64,000 nt of DNA, taken from Microbacterium sp. SL75. Its GTDB lineage: Bacteria > Actinomycetota > Actinomycetes > Actinomycetales > Microbacteriaceae. The stretch is from assembly GCF_026625865.1 (NCBI RefSeq), contig NZ_CP113067.1, forward strand, positions 1,922,001-1,986,000, given 5' to 3'. The position numbers and the translations under genes are program-made. Below are positions 33,478 to 44,077 of the stretch, one piece after another. Within the stretch, counting starts at the first letter, position 1; the number at the start of each line of letters is the position of its first letter. Below the pieces are notes generated by a model. The model made no database searches. It was not told the origin of the DNA and saw nothing but the letters and a program-made list of their open reading frames with translations.

Positions 33478-33993
33478 ATGGGCGAGGTTCGCTTGGTGGA
33501 GCTCGAGGCGGCCGACCGCCCCGCGTGGCTGACGCGGATGGAGACGGCCTTTGCTGCGGGCTTGCGCGATGCCGGGCTGAAGCCGGGGGAGCAGCCGATT
33601 CCCCAGGCGGACGAGATGGACAGGGTGCTGGACGCACCCGGCACCGAGACCCTTCAGATCGTGCGCGACGACCTGGTCATCGGCGGGGCCGCCGTGACAG
33701 CACCGGATGACGGGCGCCGCAGCCTCGAACTCTTCTTCATCGACGCCGGTCACCACGGTGGCGGGATCGGTGCGTCCGCGTGGCGGGCGATCGAGGCGCG
33801 CTACGCCGATACCGAGGTGTGGGAGACCGAGACGCCGTACTTCGACCAGCGCAACATCCACTTCTACGTCAACCGCTGCGGCTTCCAGATCGTGGAGTTC
33901 TTCCACCCGGGGCACCGCCCCCAGGCCGGGAGCGAGGGGGATCACCCCGGCCCCGACCGCATGTTCCGGTTCGAGAAGCGGATGCCGGTATGA
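33478..33993 (+). CDS. GNAT family acetyltransferase
   Basis: 171 aa. The acetyl-CoA region is [19 protein letters not shown] (about residues 94-112), a variant of the Q/RxxGxG/A loop, followed by [20 protein letters not shown], the usual beta-5/alpha-4 pattern. Substrate unknown. ATG 33478 has GAGAGG 9 nt upstream; GTG 33457 and ATG 33469 are in frame but badly spaced. Overlaps the ASCH gene start by 4 nt, forming an operon. Confidence 0.82.
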   Translation: MGEVRLVELEAADRPAWLTRMETAFAAGLRDAGLKPGEQPIPQADEMDRVLDAPGTETLQIVRDDLVIGGAAVTAPDDGRRSLELFFIDAGHHGGGIGASAWRAIEARYADTEVWETETPYFDQRNIHFYVNRCGFQIVEFFHPGHRPQAGSEGDHPGPDRMFRFEKRMPV

Positions 33994-34397
33994 CCGGCGA
34001 CCTGCCCCCGATCGAGTTCATGTTCACCGGGGCGGGACGCGACCGGATCGTCGCGGCGATCCGCGCGGGGGAGAAGACGGCGACCAGCTCGCTCGTGCGG
34101 GAGTATCTCGTCGCGGGGGAGCCGTTGCCGGCGGTCGGGGATCGGGGCGCCGTGGTCGACTCGGCCGGTGAGCCGGTGTGCGTCATCGAGACGACCGCAG
34201 TAGAGATCGTCGCTCTGCGGGACGTCTCGCTCGCCCATGCGCTCGACGAGGGCGAGGGGTACGCGTCCGTCGCGGATTGGCGCCGCGGTCACGTGCGGTT
34301 CTGGACCTCGGATGCCATGCGTGAAGAGCTCGGGAGTGCCTTCGTCGTCGACGACGACACGTCGGTGGTGTTGGAGCGGTTCGCGGTCGTGGGGTGA
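33990..34397 (+). CDS. ASCH domain protein
   Basis: 135 aa. [28 protein letters not shown], and the beta-rich core with [16 protein letters not shown] are characteristic of ASCH (YqfB-like) proteins, which resemble PUA domains and may bind RNA or hydrolyse modified cytidines. The conserved Lys in GEKTATSS is in place. Translationally coupled to the GNAT gene upstream (ATGA). Convergent with the RidA gene. Confidence 0.85.
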   Translation: MTGDLPPIEFMFTGAGRDRIVAAIRAGEKTATSSLVREYLVAGEPLPAVGDRGAVVDSAGEPVCVIETTAVEIVALRDVSLAHALDEGEGYASVADWRRGHVRFWTSDAMREELGSAFVVDDDTSVVLERFAVVG

Positions 34398-34406
34398 GCC
34401 TCGCGG

Positions 34407-34814
34407 TCAGTCGGCGACCGCGGCGACCGCTTCGATCTCGACCAGCTGATCGTCGTAGCCGAGGACGGTGACGCCCATCAGCGTGCTCGGCACGTCGTGG
34501 TCGCCGAAGGCGTCGCGCACGACCTCCCACGCGGTGACGAGATCGGCCTGACGGGTCGACGCCACCAGCACGCGGGTGCTGATCACGTCGGTGAGCTCCG
34601 CGCCGGCTGCGCGCAGCGCGCCTGTCATGTTGTCGATGCAGCTCGCGGCCTGCGCGGCGTAGTCGCCGACGCCGGCGGTCGAGCCGTCGGTGTTCAGCGG
34701 ACACGATCCGGCGAGGAAGATCAGGCGGGCGTCGGCCGGAGCGGTGGCGGCGTAGGCGTACTCGGCGGCGTCCGACAGGGCGGCGGCGCGGATGAGGGTG
34801 ACGGCAGAGGGCAT
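34407..34814 (-). CDS. RidA family protein (YjgF/YER057c)
   Basis: 135 aa, normal length. RidA proteins deaminate reactive enamine/imine intermediates. The arginine usually needed for catalysis is present in [12 protein letters not shown] (about residue 100) and the C-terminal Glu is in [11 protein letters not shown]. The N-terminal part [16 protein letters not shown] is typical, with Ser/Cys in place of the usual Gly-Gln, so it may belong to a non-canonical subfamily. AGGAG lies 5 nt before the ATG. Confidence 0.85.
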   Translation of the reverse strand: MPSAVTLIRAAALSDAAEYAYAATAPADARLIFLAGSCPLNTDGSTAGVGDYAAQAASCIDNMTGALRAAGAELTDVISTRVLVASTRQADLVTAWEVVRDAFGDHDVPSTLMGVTVLGYDDQLVEIEAVAAVAD

Positions 34815-34929
34815 GGGGGCTCCTGACGGCGAGGCGAATGTCGGGGGTCATCGCCAGACTAGGCGCATGCCTCTCTTCGCCGGTCGGGGGTCTTCAGCCC
34901 CGTCTAGTAGGGTTGTCGACTGGCGAAGA

Positions 34930-34945
34930 TCTCTTGATATCGAGA
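34930..34945. promoter_or_regulatory. Near-palindromic operator in the sucC 5' region
   Basis: TCTCTTGATATCGAGA, identical in reverse complement to 60173-60188 upstream of icd. It lies between a -10-like TAGGGT (34908-34913) and the sucC start, where a bound protein would block transcription. It resembles MarR-type 16-18 bp sites centred on GATATC. Confidence 0.6.
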
Positions 34946-34990
34946 GAGTTCGCCTCCTCCCACCACCGATCGCCCAGCGAAGGATTGTCC

Positions 34991-37074
<2,084 letters not shown>

Positions 37075-37089
37075 GCAGCACTCTCTTCG

Positions 37090-37117
37090 GGGCCCGGATG
37101 CCATGGCATCCGGGCCC
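37090..37117 (+). terminator. sucD terminator built from GGATGCC/GGCATCC
   Basis: GGGCCCGGATGCC-at-GGCATCCGGGCCC, a perfect 13-bp stem followed by ttt. Confidence 0.85.
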
Positions 37118-37216
37118 TTTCGCATGTCCGGCGGGGGCGGGGTGCGGCTGCGGGGTGCGGCTGCGGGGTGCGGCTGGCCTCGCGCGCGGCTGGGTTGCGT
37201 GCGTGCGACGACGGGG

Positions 37217-37364
37217 CGCGAGATCACGTGACTCCGCCGAGAACACACGCCCCGGCGTGTGCGCTCGTCCCGATCACGTGATCTCGGCGGCCGGGCCCGG
37301 GCTTGCCGCGCGAGGTCACGTGATCTCGGCGGCCGGGCCTGGGCTTCCCGCGCGAGGTCACGTG
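37217..37364. repeat. CACGTG-containing inverted and 42-bp direct repeats
   Basis: CGAGATCACGTGA (37217-37229) and TCACGTGATCTCG (37274-37286) are inverted around a GGCGTGTG-type hairpin. A 42-bp unit beginning CACGTGATCTCGGCGG is then repeated directly (37275-37316 and 37317-37358), ending with a fourth CACGTG at 37359. Confidence 0.75.
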
Positions 37365-37397
37365 ATATGACAGCGGGGCGGCGCCGCCGGGGCCGCA

Positions 37398-37463
37398 TTG
37401 CGCGCCGTGCGGAGCACCGCGACAGAGAAGTTGCGCGCCGTGCGGAGCACCGCGACAGAGAAG
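37398..37463. repeat. Perfect 33-bp tandem duplication
   Basis: The unit beginning ttgcgcgccgtgcggagcac occupies 37398-37430 and 37431-37463 without a mismatch, which suggests a recent event. Confidence 0.85.
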
Positions 37464-37494
37464 GGGCCCGGATGCCGTGGCATCCGGGCCCCTT
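37461..37494 (-). terminator. Permease terminator built from GGATGCC/GGCATCC
   Basis: AAGGGGCCCGGATGCC-gt-GGCATCCGGGCCCCTT, a perfect 16-bp stem 14 nt beyond the permease stop codon. Confidence 0.85.
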
Positions 37495-37507
37495 GATCGC
37501 ACCGGCG

Positions 37508-38959
37508 TCAGCCGAGCAGGGCCTCGACCGGACCCCGGGCGAAGAAGACCACGAAGCCAGCGGCGACGATCCACAGCAGCGGGCTGATGCGACGCGCGCG
37601 ACCCGACAGTGACTGGATCAGCACCCAGCTGACGAAGCCCGCGCCGATGCCGTTGGCGATCGAGTACGTCAGGGGCATCACGGTGACGGTGAGGAAGACG
37701 GGGATGAGCACCGACATGTCGCTGAGGTCGACGTGGCGGATCTGCGCCATCATCAGCGCACCGACGATGACCAGGGCCGCGGCGGCGATCTCGGTGGGGA
37801 CGATGCTCGTCAGCGGGGTGAAGAACATCGCGAGCAGGAACAGCGCGCCGGTGACGACGTTGGCGAGCCCGGTGCGGGCGCCCTCGCCGATGCCGGAGCC
37901 CGACTCGATGAACACGGTGTTCGACGACGACGAGGTCGCGCCGCCCGCCACCGCGCCGATGCCCTCGATCACCAGCGCCGAGCGCAGTCGCGGGAAGGTG
38001 CCGTCGGGGGCGGCGAGGCCCGCCTCGCGGGAGAGGCCGGTCATCGTGCCCATCGCGTCGAAGAAGTTCGTGAAGACGAGGGTGAAGACGAGCATGAGGG
38101 CCGCCAGCACGCCGATGCGACCGAAAGAGCCGACCAGGTCGACCTGGCCGACCAGCGACAGGTCGGGGAGGCTGACCCACTGCGCGGGGAGCGTCGGAAC
38201 GCTCAGGCCCCAGCCGCCGGGGTTGCCGTCGGCCTTCGCGCCGAGGCCCGTGACGGCCTGAACGATGACCGCGATCACGGTGCCCGAGAGCAGACCGATC
38301 AGCAGCGCGGCTTTGACCTTGCGCACCAGCAGCACGGCGGTGATGACGAGGGTCAGCACGAACAGCGCGGTGGGGATCGTCGTGATCGAGCCGCCGACAC
38401 CGAGGCCGACCGGGGGCGAGCTGAGCCCGGTCGAGGTGACCAGGCCACTGTCGACGAAGCCGATGAAGGCGATGAACAGGCCGATACCGACCGTGATCGC
38501 GGTCTTCAAGGCGAGGGGCACCGCCTCGAAGATCATGCGGCGAAGGCCCGTGACCGCCAACAGCACGATGATGAGGCCGTTGATGACGACGAGGCCCATC
38601 GCCTCGGGCCAGGTGACCTGCCCGACGATGCCGACCGCGAGGAAGGAGTTGATCCCGAGGCCCGCGGCGAACGCGAACGGCAGGCGCGTGACCAGACCGA
38701 ACAACATCGTCATGACACCCGCGGTGAGCGCCGTGACGGCGGCGACCTGCGAGAAGCCGAGAGCGTTGCCGGCGACGTCGGGCGTGCCCGAGAGGATGAT
38801 CGGGTTCAGGATGACGATGTACGCCATCGTGACGAAGGTGACGACGCCGCCGCGGATCTCTCCGCCGACGGTCGAGCCGCGGGCGGTGATCTCGAAGAAG
38901 CGGTCGAGGCCGTTCTTCGGTTCGGGGACGGCCGTGGTCTCGGGAGCGGAAGCGCTCAT
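37508..38959 (-). CDS. NCS2 purine permease (AzgA type)
   Basis: 483 aa with 12-14 helices. Signatures of the AzgA-like adenine/guanine/hypoxanthine permeases: VGGEIRGGVVTFVTMAYIV at the N-terminus, AAGLGINSFLA in TM3, FTNFFDAMGTMTG in TM8 and ATSSSSNTVFIESGSGIGEGAR after TM9. Proton-coupled purine uptake fits its proximity to purN/purH. No purine riboswitch is recognisable in the short 66-nt gap before the divergent gene. Confidence 0.88.
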   Translation of the reverse strand: MSASAPETTAVPEPKNGLDRFFEITARGSTVGGEIRGGVVTFVTMAYIVILNPIILSGTPDVAGNALGFSQVAAVTALTAGVMTMLFGLVTRLPFAFAAGLGINSFLAVGIVGQVTWPEAMGLVVINGLIIVLLAVTGLRRMIFEAVPLALKTAITVGIGLFIAFIGFVDSGLVTSTGLSSPPVGLGVGGSITTIPTALFVLTLVITAVLLVRKVKAALLIGLLSGTVIAVIVQAVTGLGAKADGNPGGWGLSVPTLPAQWVSLPDLSLVGQVDLVGSFGRIGVLAALMLVFTLVFTNFFDAMGTMTGLSREAGLAAPDGTFPRLRSALVIEGIGAVAGGATSSSSNTVFIESGSGIGEGARTGLANVVTGALFLLAMFFTPLTSIVPTEIAAAALVIVGALMMAQIRHVDLSDMSVLIPVFLTVTVMPLTYSIANGIGAGFVSWVLIQSLSGRARRISPLLWIVAAGFVVFFARGPVEALLG

Positions 38960-39025
38960 GAAGGCTCCAGGAAAAAGGGGGAGGGGCTAGACCGGAGGGG
39001 AAGACGCCGACGTATCGTGTGAGCT

Positions 39026-39463
39026 ATGTCACTCTCAGGCGAGTATCTACCCAGCACCAGCGAATGGGCCCGTCAGCAGGCGGAAACCTTCGAAGCCACG
39101 GGGGGCAAGGAGTCCGCCGACATGCGGGGCGTACCCATCATCGTCCTCACCACCGTCGGGGCCAAAACCGGCGGGCTGCGCAAGACCGCCCTCATGCGCG
39201 TCGAGCACGACGGAAAGTACGCGGTCGTGGCATCCAAGGGTGGGGCTCCCGAGCACCCCGCGTGGTTCTACAACCTGGTGAAGAACCCCCGCGTGGCCCT
39301 GCAGGACGGCGACGTGAAGAAGGAGTACGACGCGCACCAGGCCGAGGGCGCCGAGCGCGAGGAGTGGTGGGGCTACGCGACCGAGGTCTGGCCCGACTAC
39401 GACGAGTACCAGAAGAAGACCGACCGGCGTATCGAGCTGTTCGTGCTCGAGCCGGTGGACTGA
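39026..39463 (+). CDS. Deazaflavin (F420)-dependent nitroreductase family protein
   Basis: 145 aa, Ddn/DUF385-like. Signature segments are [18 protein letters not shown] (about 41-58), [22 protein letters not shown] and a C-terminal acidic [21 protein letters not shown] block with [10 protein letters not shown]. Such proteins bind F420 or flavin and reduce nitro compounds, enones or quinones. ATG 7 nt after TATCGT, leaderless type. Divergent from the purine permease. Confidence 0.88.
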   Translation: MSLSGEYLPSTSEWARQQAETFEATGGKESADMRGVPIIVLTTVGAKTGGLRKTALMRVEHDGKYAVVASKGGAPEHPAWFYNLVKNPRVALQDGDVKKEYDAHQAEGAEREEWWGYATEVWPDYDEYQKKTDRRIELFVLEPVD

Positions 39464-39801
39464 CACCGGTCCGTGGCGCCCGTCGCCACCCGGTCGACCG
39501 GCATCGAATGTCCAAAACACCCGGACGTCGAAAAAATCTGTCCGGGTGTTTTGGACATTCAGCGGGGGAGCGGAACGACGCTCGCCGCACGGGCGCGGGA
39601 GAGTCGGAGACGGATGCCGCGGGCGAAAGCTCACACCACCCCCGCGCCCGCGTGAGAGAAACGTTCGCCGGGGGTAACGCGGGCGCGAGGGCGGGGGAAA
39701 CCTCGGCTGCCTAGCGTCGGGGCATGGCCCGCTCGAACCCCGCAACCGGAACGAAACACGCCGCTGACGCCGCGGCAAACTCCGCCGCGTACTGTGACGG
39801 C
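39464..39801. other. 338-nt gap upstream of nirB
   Basis: Contains palindromic element family A copy 3 (39506-39560), GC-rich filler, GlnR-like half-sites GAAAC (39658), GTAAC (39674) and GAAAC (39697) with non-ideal spacing, and the nirB -10 element TACTGT (39790-39795). A possible upstream start for nirB at 39724 is discussed with that gene. Confidence 0.55.
39506..39560. repeat. 55-nt palindromic element, family A copy 3
   Basis: GAATGTCC-aaa-ACACCCGGAC faces GTCCGGGTGT-ttt-GGACATTC: a perfect 21-bp stem with a 13-nt loop. Unlike the copies at 11.5 kb the middle triplet also pairs. It can also act as a terminator for the preceding gene. Confidence 0.8.
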
Positions 39802-42381
39802 ATGCTCCACCCCGCCCCATCCGGGTCCGTCGTGGTCGTGGGTGCGGGAATGGTGGCCCACCGCTTCGTCGAGAGCCTCACCAGCCGCGACACCGAGGGC
39901 CGCTGGTCCGTCACGGTGCTGGGCGATGAAGCCCGCGGGCCGTACGACCGCGTCGGTCTCACCGGCATCTTCAGCGGAAAGACCCCCGACGACCTCGCCC
40001 TCGACCCCGCGGTTCTCGATCACGAGCGGGTGCGGGTGAAGACCGACGCGCGCGTCACGAAGATCGACCGCGCGGCACGCACCGTCACCACGGCGGGCGG
40101 CTCGACGCACGCGTACGACCGTCTCGTGCTGGCGACCGGCTCGTTCGCCGCCCGCCTGGCCCTGGACGGCTTCGACCACCAGGGGTGCTTCGTCTACCGC
40201 ACGCTCGACGACGTCGCCGGCATGCGCGCCTGGGTCGCGGAGCGCTCGGCCCAGCTCGGACGGCCCCTGCGCGGCGCGGTCGTCGGCGGCGGTCTCCTCG
40301 GGCTCGAGGCCGCGGGGGCGCTGCAGGCCGAGGGCGTCTCGCCGTTCGTGCTGCAGTCGAACGAGCGCCTGATGTCTGCCCAGCTCGACCTGGGCGGGGC
40401 GCGCACCCTGCAGCGGCTCATCGAAGCGCGCGGCATCGAGGTGCGCACGAGCTCGGTGACGACCCGGGTGGATGCCGACAAGACCGGCGCCGTATGCGGC
40501 CTCGAGCTGCGCGACGGCACGTGGGAGGCCGTCGACATCGTGGTCTTCACGGTCGGCGTGCGGCCCCGCGACGAGCTCGCCCGTGCGGCCGAGCTGCGCG
40601 TCGACGCCCGCGGCGGGGTCGTGATCGACGAGGGCTGCGACACCTCGGACCCCGCGATCATGGCGATCGGCGAGGTCGCGAGCTTCGACGGGCAGTGCAT
40701 CGGTCTGGTCGCCCCCGGGTACGCGATGGCCGAGGTCGCCGCGACCCGCCTGCTGGGCGGCGCGGCCGCCTTCCCCGGCTTCGACACCTCGGCCAAGCTC
40801 AAGCTCTCGGGCGTCGAGGTCGCGAGCTTCGGCGACGCATTCGCCGAGACGCCGAACGCGCTCGACGTCACCTACGCCGACCCGGTATCGGGCGTCTACA
40901 AGAAGCTCGTGCTGAGCGACGACGCGCAGACGCTGCTCGGCGGCATCCTGGTCGGCGACGCCTCGGCGTACACCGCGCTGCGCCCGCTCGTCGGTCGAGC
41001 GCTCGGCGGCGATCCGGCGGCCTACCTCATGCCCGAAGGCCTCGCCCCGGCCCCGCAGGGCGACCTGCCCGCCGACGCGATCGTGTGCTCGTGCAACGGC
41101 GTCACCGCCGGAACCGTGCGCGAGGCCGTCACCGAGCACCAGTGCGCGGATGCCGCCGAGGTCAAGGCGTGCACCAAGGCCGGGGCGGCGTGCGGCTCGT
41201 GCTTCACGCTCGTGAAGAAGCTCGTGGCGACGGAGCTGGCGGCATCCGGAAAAGAAGTCTCGAACGGACTGTGCGAGCACTTCTCGTTCACCCGGGCGCA
41301 GCTGTTCGACGCGGTCCGGGTCTCGGGGCTGCGCACCTTCACCTCGATCGTCGAGCGTTTCGGCACCGGGCGCGGCTGCGACATCTGCAAGCCGGCTCTG
41401 GCGAGCATCCTCGCGAGCCTGTACTCGGGGCACGTGCTCGACGGCGAGCTGGCGACGATGCAGGACACCAACGACCACGTGATGGCCAACATCCAGCGCG
41501 ACGGCAGTTACAGCGTCGTCCCGCGCATTCCGGGCGGCGAGATCACGCCCGAAGGCCTGGTCGTGATCGGCGAGGTCGCCCGCGACTTCGGGCTCTACAC
41601 GAAGATCACCGGCGGGCAGCGCATCGACATGTTCGGTGCCCGCCTCGACCAGCTTCCCGACATCTGGAAGCGCCTCGTCGACGCCGGGTTCGAGTCGGGC
41701 CACGCGTACGGCAAGTCGCTGCGCACGGTGAAGTCGTGCGTCGGATCGACCTGGTGCCGCTACGGCGTGCAGGATTCGGTGGGGATGGCCGTGCAGCTCG
41801 AGCTGCGCTACCGCGGCCTGCGCTCGCCGCACAAGATCAAGTTCGGCGTCTCGGGATGCGCCCGCGAGTGCGCCGAGGCGCGCGGCAAAGACATCGGGGT
41901 GATCGCGACCGAGGCCGGCTGGAACATGTACGTCGGCGGCAACGGCGGCTTCACCCCGCGTCACGCGGTGCTCTTCGCCGAGGGGCTCGACGACGACGGG
42001 CTGCTGCGGGCGATCGACCGATTCCTCATGTTCTACATCCGCACCGCCGACCGGCTGCAGCGCACCGCCCCGTGGGCGGCGGAGTACGAGGGCGGTCTCG
42101 AGGCGCTGAAGGGCGTCGTGTTCGACGACACCCTCGGCATCGCCGACGACCTCGACCGGGCCATGGCATCCCACATCGACGCCTACGAAGACGAGTGGGC
42201 CGCCACCCTCGCCGACCCCGAGAAGCTCAAGCGCTTCCAGAGCTTCGTCAATGCTCCCGACAAGGCCGACCCCTCGCTTGCCTACGTCGCCGAGCGCGGT
42301 CAGGCCCGACCCGCCACGGCCGAAGAACGCGCGTCGGGCGCCGTGCTCATCGGCGGAACGACGCTGGCGGTGCGCTCATGA
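39802..42381 (+). CDS. nirB: Assimilatory nitrite reductase [NAD(P)H], large subunit
   Basis: 859 aa. FAD domain (SVVVVGAGMVAHRF, about residue 9), NAD(P) domain (AVVGGGLLGLEAAGAL, about 160), BFD-type [2Fe-2S] domain with CSCNGVTAG and AACGSCFTLV (about 430-470), a second Cys-rich stretch GRGCDICKPAL, then the siroheme/[4Fe-4S] domains with SCVGSTWCRYG (about 646) and SGCARECAEARGKDIGV (about 684). It reduces nitrite to ammonium. ATG 39802 is preferred over ATG 39724: TACTGT lies 6 nt upstream and the 26-residue extension has no homologue-like features. First of nirB-nirD-cysG-nnaR-chelatase. Confidence 0.95.
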   Translation: MLHPAPSGSVVVVGAGMVAHRFVESLTSRDTEGRWSVTVLGDEARGPYDRVGLTGIFSGKTPDDLALDPAVLDHERVRVKTDARVTKIDRAARTVTTAGGSTHAYDRLVLATGSFAARLALDGFDHQGCFVYRTLDDVAGMRAWVAERSAQLGRPLRGAVVGGGLLGLEAAGALQAEGVSPFVLQSNERLMSAQLDLGGARTLQRLIEARGIEVRTSSVTTRVDADKTGAVCGLELRDGTWEAVDIVVFTVGVRPRDELARAAELRVDARGGVVIDEGCDTSDPAIMAIGEVASFDGQCIGLVAPGYAMAEVAATRLLGGAAAFPGFDTSAKLKLSGVEVASFGDAFAETPNALDVTYADPVSGVYKKLVLSDDAQTLLGGILVGDASAYTALRPLVGRALGGDPAAYLMPEGLAPAPQGDLPADAIVCSCNGVTAGTVREAVTEHQCADAAEVKACTKAGAACGSCFTLVKKLVATELAASGKEVSNGLCEHFSFTRAQLFDAVRVSGLRTFTSIVERFGTGRGCDICKPALASILASLYSGHVLDGELATMQDTNDHVMANIQRDGSYSVVPRIPGGEITPEGLVVIGEVARDFGLYTKITGGQRIDMFGARLDQLPDIWKRLVDAGFESGHAYGKSLRTVKSCVGSTWCRYGVQDSVGMAVQLELRYRGLRSPHKIKFGVSGCARECAEARGKDIGVIATEAGWNMYVGGNGGFTPRHAVLFAEGLDDDGLLRAIDRFLMFYIRTADRLQRTAPWAAEYEGGLEALKGVVFDDTLGIADDLDRAMASHIDAYEDEWAATLADPEKLKRFQSFVNAPDKADPSLAYVAERGQARPATAEERASGAVLIGGTTLAVRS

Positions 42382-42794
42382 CTCTGATGGAGACGACTCC
42401 GGATGCCGGGACCCCGGCCGCGACGACGGGCTCGGCGTCGGCACAGGGCGACGGGTGGATCCGCGTCTGCCGCGTCGACGATCTGCTCGTGGAGCGCGGG
42501 GCCGCGGCGCTCCTCGGCGACCGGCAGGTCGCGCTGTTCCGGACGTTCGACGGCCGGATCTTCGCGACCGACCAGATCGATCCGTTCAGCGGGGCGGCGG
42601 TGCTCTCGCGTGGGATCGTCGGCGACCGCGGAGGAGTGCCCACCGTCGCCTCGCCCATGTACAAGCAGGTGTTCGACCTGCGCACGGGAACCTGTCTCGA
42701 CACGCAGGGCAAGGACCCGCTGACGGTGGCCGTGCACCCGGTCGCGGTCGCCGAAGGGGATGTATTCGTGAAGCTCGAAGGGGACCCCCGATGA
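42378..42794 (+). CDS. nirD: Nitrite reductase small subunit
   Basis: 138 aa. Rieske-like fold without cluster ligands, as is normal for NirD; signatures are RTFDGRIFATDQIDPFSGAAVLSRGIVGD and the C-terminal MYKQVFDLRTGTCLDTQG. The N-terminal 25 residues are a Thr/Ala-rich extension. ATGA overlap with nirB gives a coupled start. Forms a complex with NirB. Confidence 0.93.
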   Translation: MTLMETTPDAGTPAATTGSASAQGDGWIRVCRVDDLLVERGAAALLGDRQVALFRTFDGRIFATDQIDPFSGAAVLSRGIVGDRGGVPTVASPMYKQVFDLRTGTCLDTQGKDPLTVAVHPVAVAEGDVFVKLEGDPR

Positions 42795-44077
42795 TCGCTC
42801 TCGCAGGCCTCGACCTCACCGACAAGCTCGTCGTGTGCGTGGGCGGCGGCTCCGTCGCCGAGAAGCGCATCGCGCGGCTGCGTGCCGCCGGCGCCCGGGT
42901 ACGGGTGATCGCCCCCGTCGCGACGCCGGGGCTCGCCGCGCTCGCCGCCGCGGGTGAGATCGAGTGGATCGACAGAGGATTCGCCGACACCGATCTCGAC
43001 GAGGCCTGGTTCTGCCACACGGCCACGGGGGCGGCATCCGTCGACGCCGCCGTCGTCGCGGCGGCCAAAGCCCGCCGCGTCTGGTGCGTCAACGCGCGTC
43101 ACGGCGGCAAGGGCACCGCGCGCCTGGCCGCCGAGACCACGAGCGGCGACGTCATGGTGGGCGTGGTCTCCACCGCCGGTGCCGACCCTCGCCGCAGCGT
43201 CGCCGTGCGCGACGCGATCGCACAGCGCCTCGCCGAAGGCGCCCTTCCGCTCCGCCGCCGACGCCGCCCGCTCGTGGGGAGCGTGGCACTCGTCGGCGGC
43301 GGTCCCGGCCCGATCGACCTGCTGACGGTGCGCGCCCGCGCTCTGCTGGCCGAGGCCGACGTCGTGGTGCACGACCGGCTCGGACCCACCGGCGTACTCG
43401 CCGAGCTCGGCGACGACGTCGAGCTGATCGACGTCGGCAAGCGCCCGCAGCATCACCCGGTGCCGCAGCACGAGATCAACGCCCTCCTCGTCGATCGAGC
43501 GGCGAAGGGCCTGCGGGTCGTGCGACTCAAGGGCGGCGATCCGTTCGTGTACGGCCGCGGCGGTGAGGAGGTCATCGCGTGCCGCGAGGCCGGCATCGCG
43601 GTCGAGGTCGTTCCCGGCATCTCGAGCGCGATCGCCGTGCCCTCGGCCGCGGGAGTGCCCGTGACGCACCGCGGCGTCGCCGGTACCCTGCATGTCGTGA
43701 ACGGTCAGGAAACCCCGAGCGATGCGACCCTCGCCGCCCTGCGCGACGACAGCGCCACGGTCGTCGCGCTGATGGGCGTGAGCGCCCTGCCGCGGTTCGT
43801 GGCCGCGGCCCGCGCCGCCGGCGCTCCCGAGACGCGCCCCGTCGCGTTCGTCGAGAACGGCCACACACCCGCTCAGCGCACGATCCGCACCACGCTCGGT
43901 ACGGCGATCCAGGATGCCGAGACGCACCGCCTCGCGAATCCCGCGGTGCTGGTGTTCGGCGAGGTCGCCCGGGCCGATCTTCTGCTGCCGGCCGCGTCGC
44001 CCGCGGCGGCTGCGGTATCGCTCCAGCCCGCTCACGCTCCGGTCCGGGTCGCGGCGCACCCGGAGGGCATCGGGTGA
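42791..44077 (+). CDS. cysG: Siroheme synthase: precorrin-2 dehydrogenase/uroporphyrin-III C-methyltransferase
   Basis: 428 aa fusion. Residues 1-150: NAD-binding precorrin-2 dehydrogenase (VVCVGGGSVAEKRIARLRAAG). Residues 160-400: SAM-dependent uroporphyrinogen-III methyltransferase, with ALVGGGPGPIDLLTVRAR, VRLKGGDPFVYGRGGEE and VPGISSAIAVPSAAGVPVTHR. It makes sirohydrochlorin, the precursor of the NirB siroheme. The ferrochelatase step of E. coli CysG is probably supplied by the separate chelatase at 45210. Overlaps nirD by 4 nt. Confidence 0.92.
   Translation: MIALAGLDLTDKLVVCVGGGSVAEKRIARLRAAGARVRVIAPVATPGLAALAAAGEIEWIDRGFADTDLDEAWFCHTATGAASVDAAVVAAAKARRVWCVNARHGGKGTARLAAETTSGDVMVGVVSTAGADPRRSVAVRDAIAQRLAEGALPLRRRRRPLVGSVALVGGGPGPIDLLTVRARALLAEADVVVHDRLGPTGVLAELGDDVELIDVGKRPQHHPVPQHEINALLVDRAAKGLRVVRLKGGDPFVYGRGGEEVIACREAGIAVEVVPGISSAIAVPSAAGVPVTHRGVAGTLHVVNGQETPSDATLAALRDDSATVVALMGVSALPRFVAAARAAGAPETRPVAFVENGHTPAQRTIRTTLGTAIQDAETHRLANPAVLVFGEVARADLLLPAASPAAAAVSLQPAHAPVRVAAHPEGIG

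Larger units (their letters stand above)
37075..37507. other. 433-nt intergenic region, two terminators and several tandem repeats
   Basis: Between sucD and the convergent purine permease. It holds the sucD terminator, 13-bp repeats (unit ggtgcggctgcgg, three copies from 37141), a block with four CACGTG sites, a perfect 33-bp tandem duplication, and the permease terminator. No gene is supported. Confidence 0.75.

Noticed and set aside
38960..39025. Purine riboswitch before the NCS2 permease
   Set aside because: The gap to the divergent gene is only 66 nt and shows no three-way-junction pattern.
39652..39701. GlnR box before nirB
   Set aside because: GAAAC and GTAAC half-sites are present, but their spacing (16 and 23 nt) does not match the 11-nt repeat; kept only as a remark.
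39724..39801. Upstream start for nirB at 39724
   Set aside because: TAGCGT 6 nt upstream makes it possible, but the better -10 TACTGT sits before ATG 39802 and the extra 26 residues have no NirB-like features.
42378..42794. NirD without Rieske Cys/His ligands
   Set aside because: Absence of cluster ligands is normal for the nitrite reductase small subunit, unlike the case of the FAD oxidoreductase at 12500.
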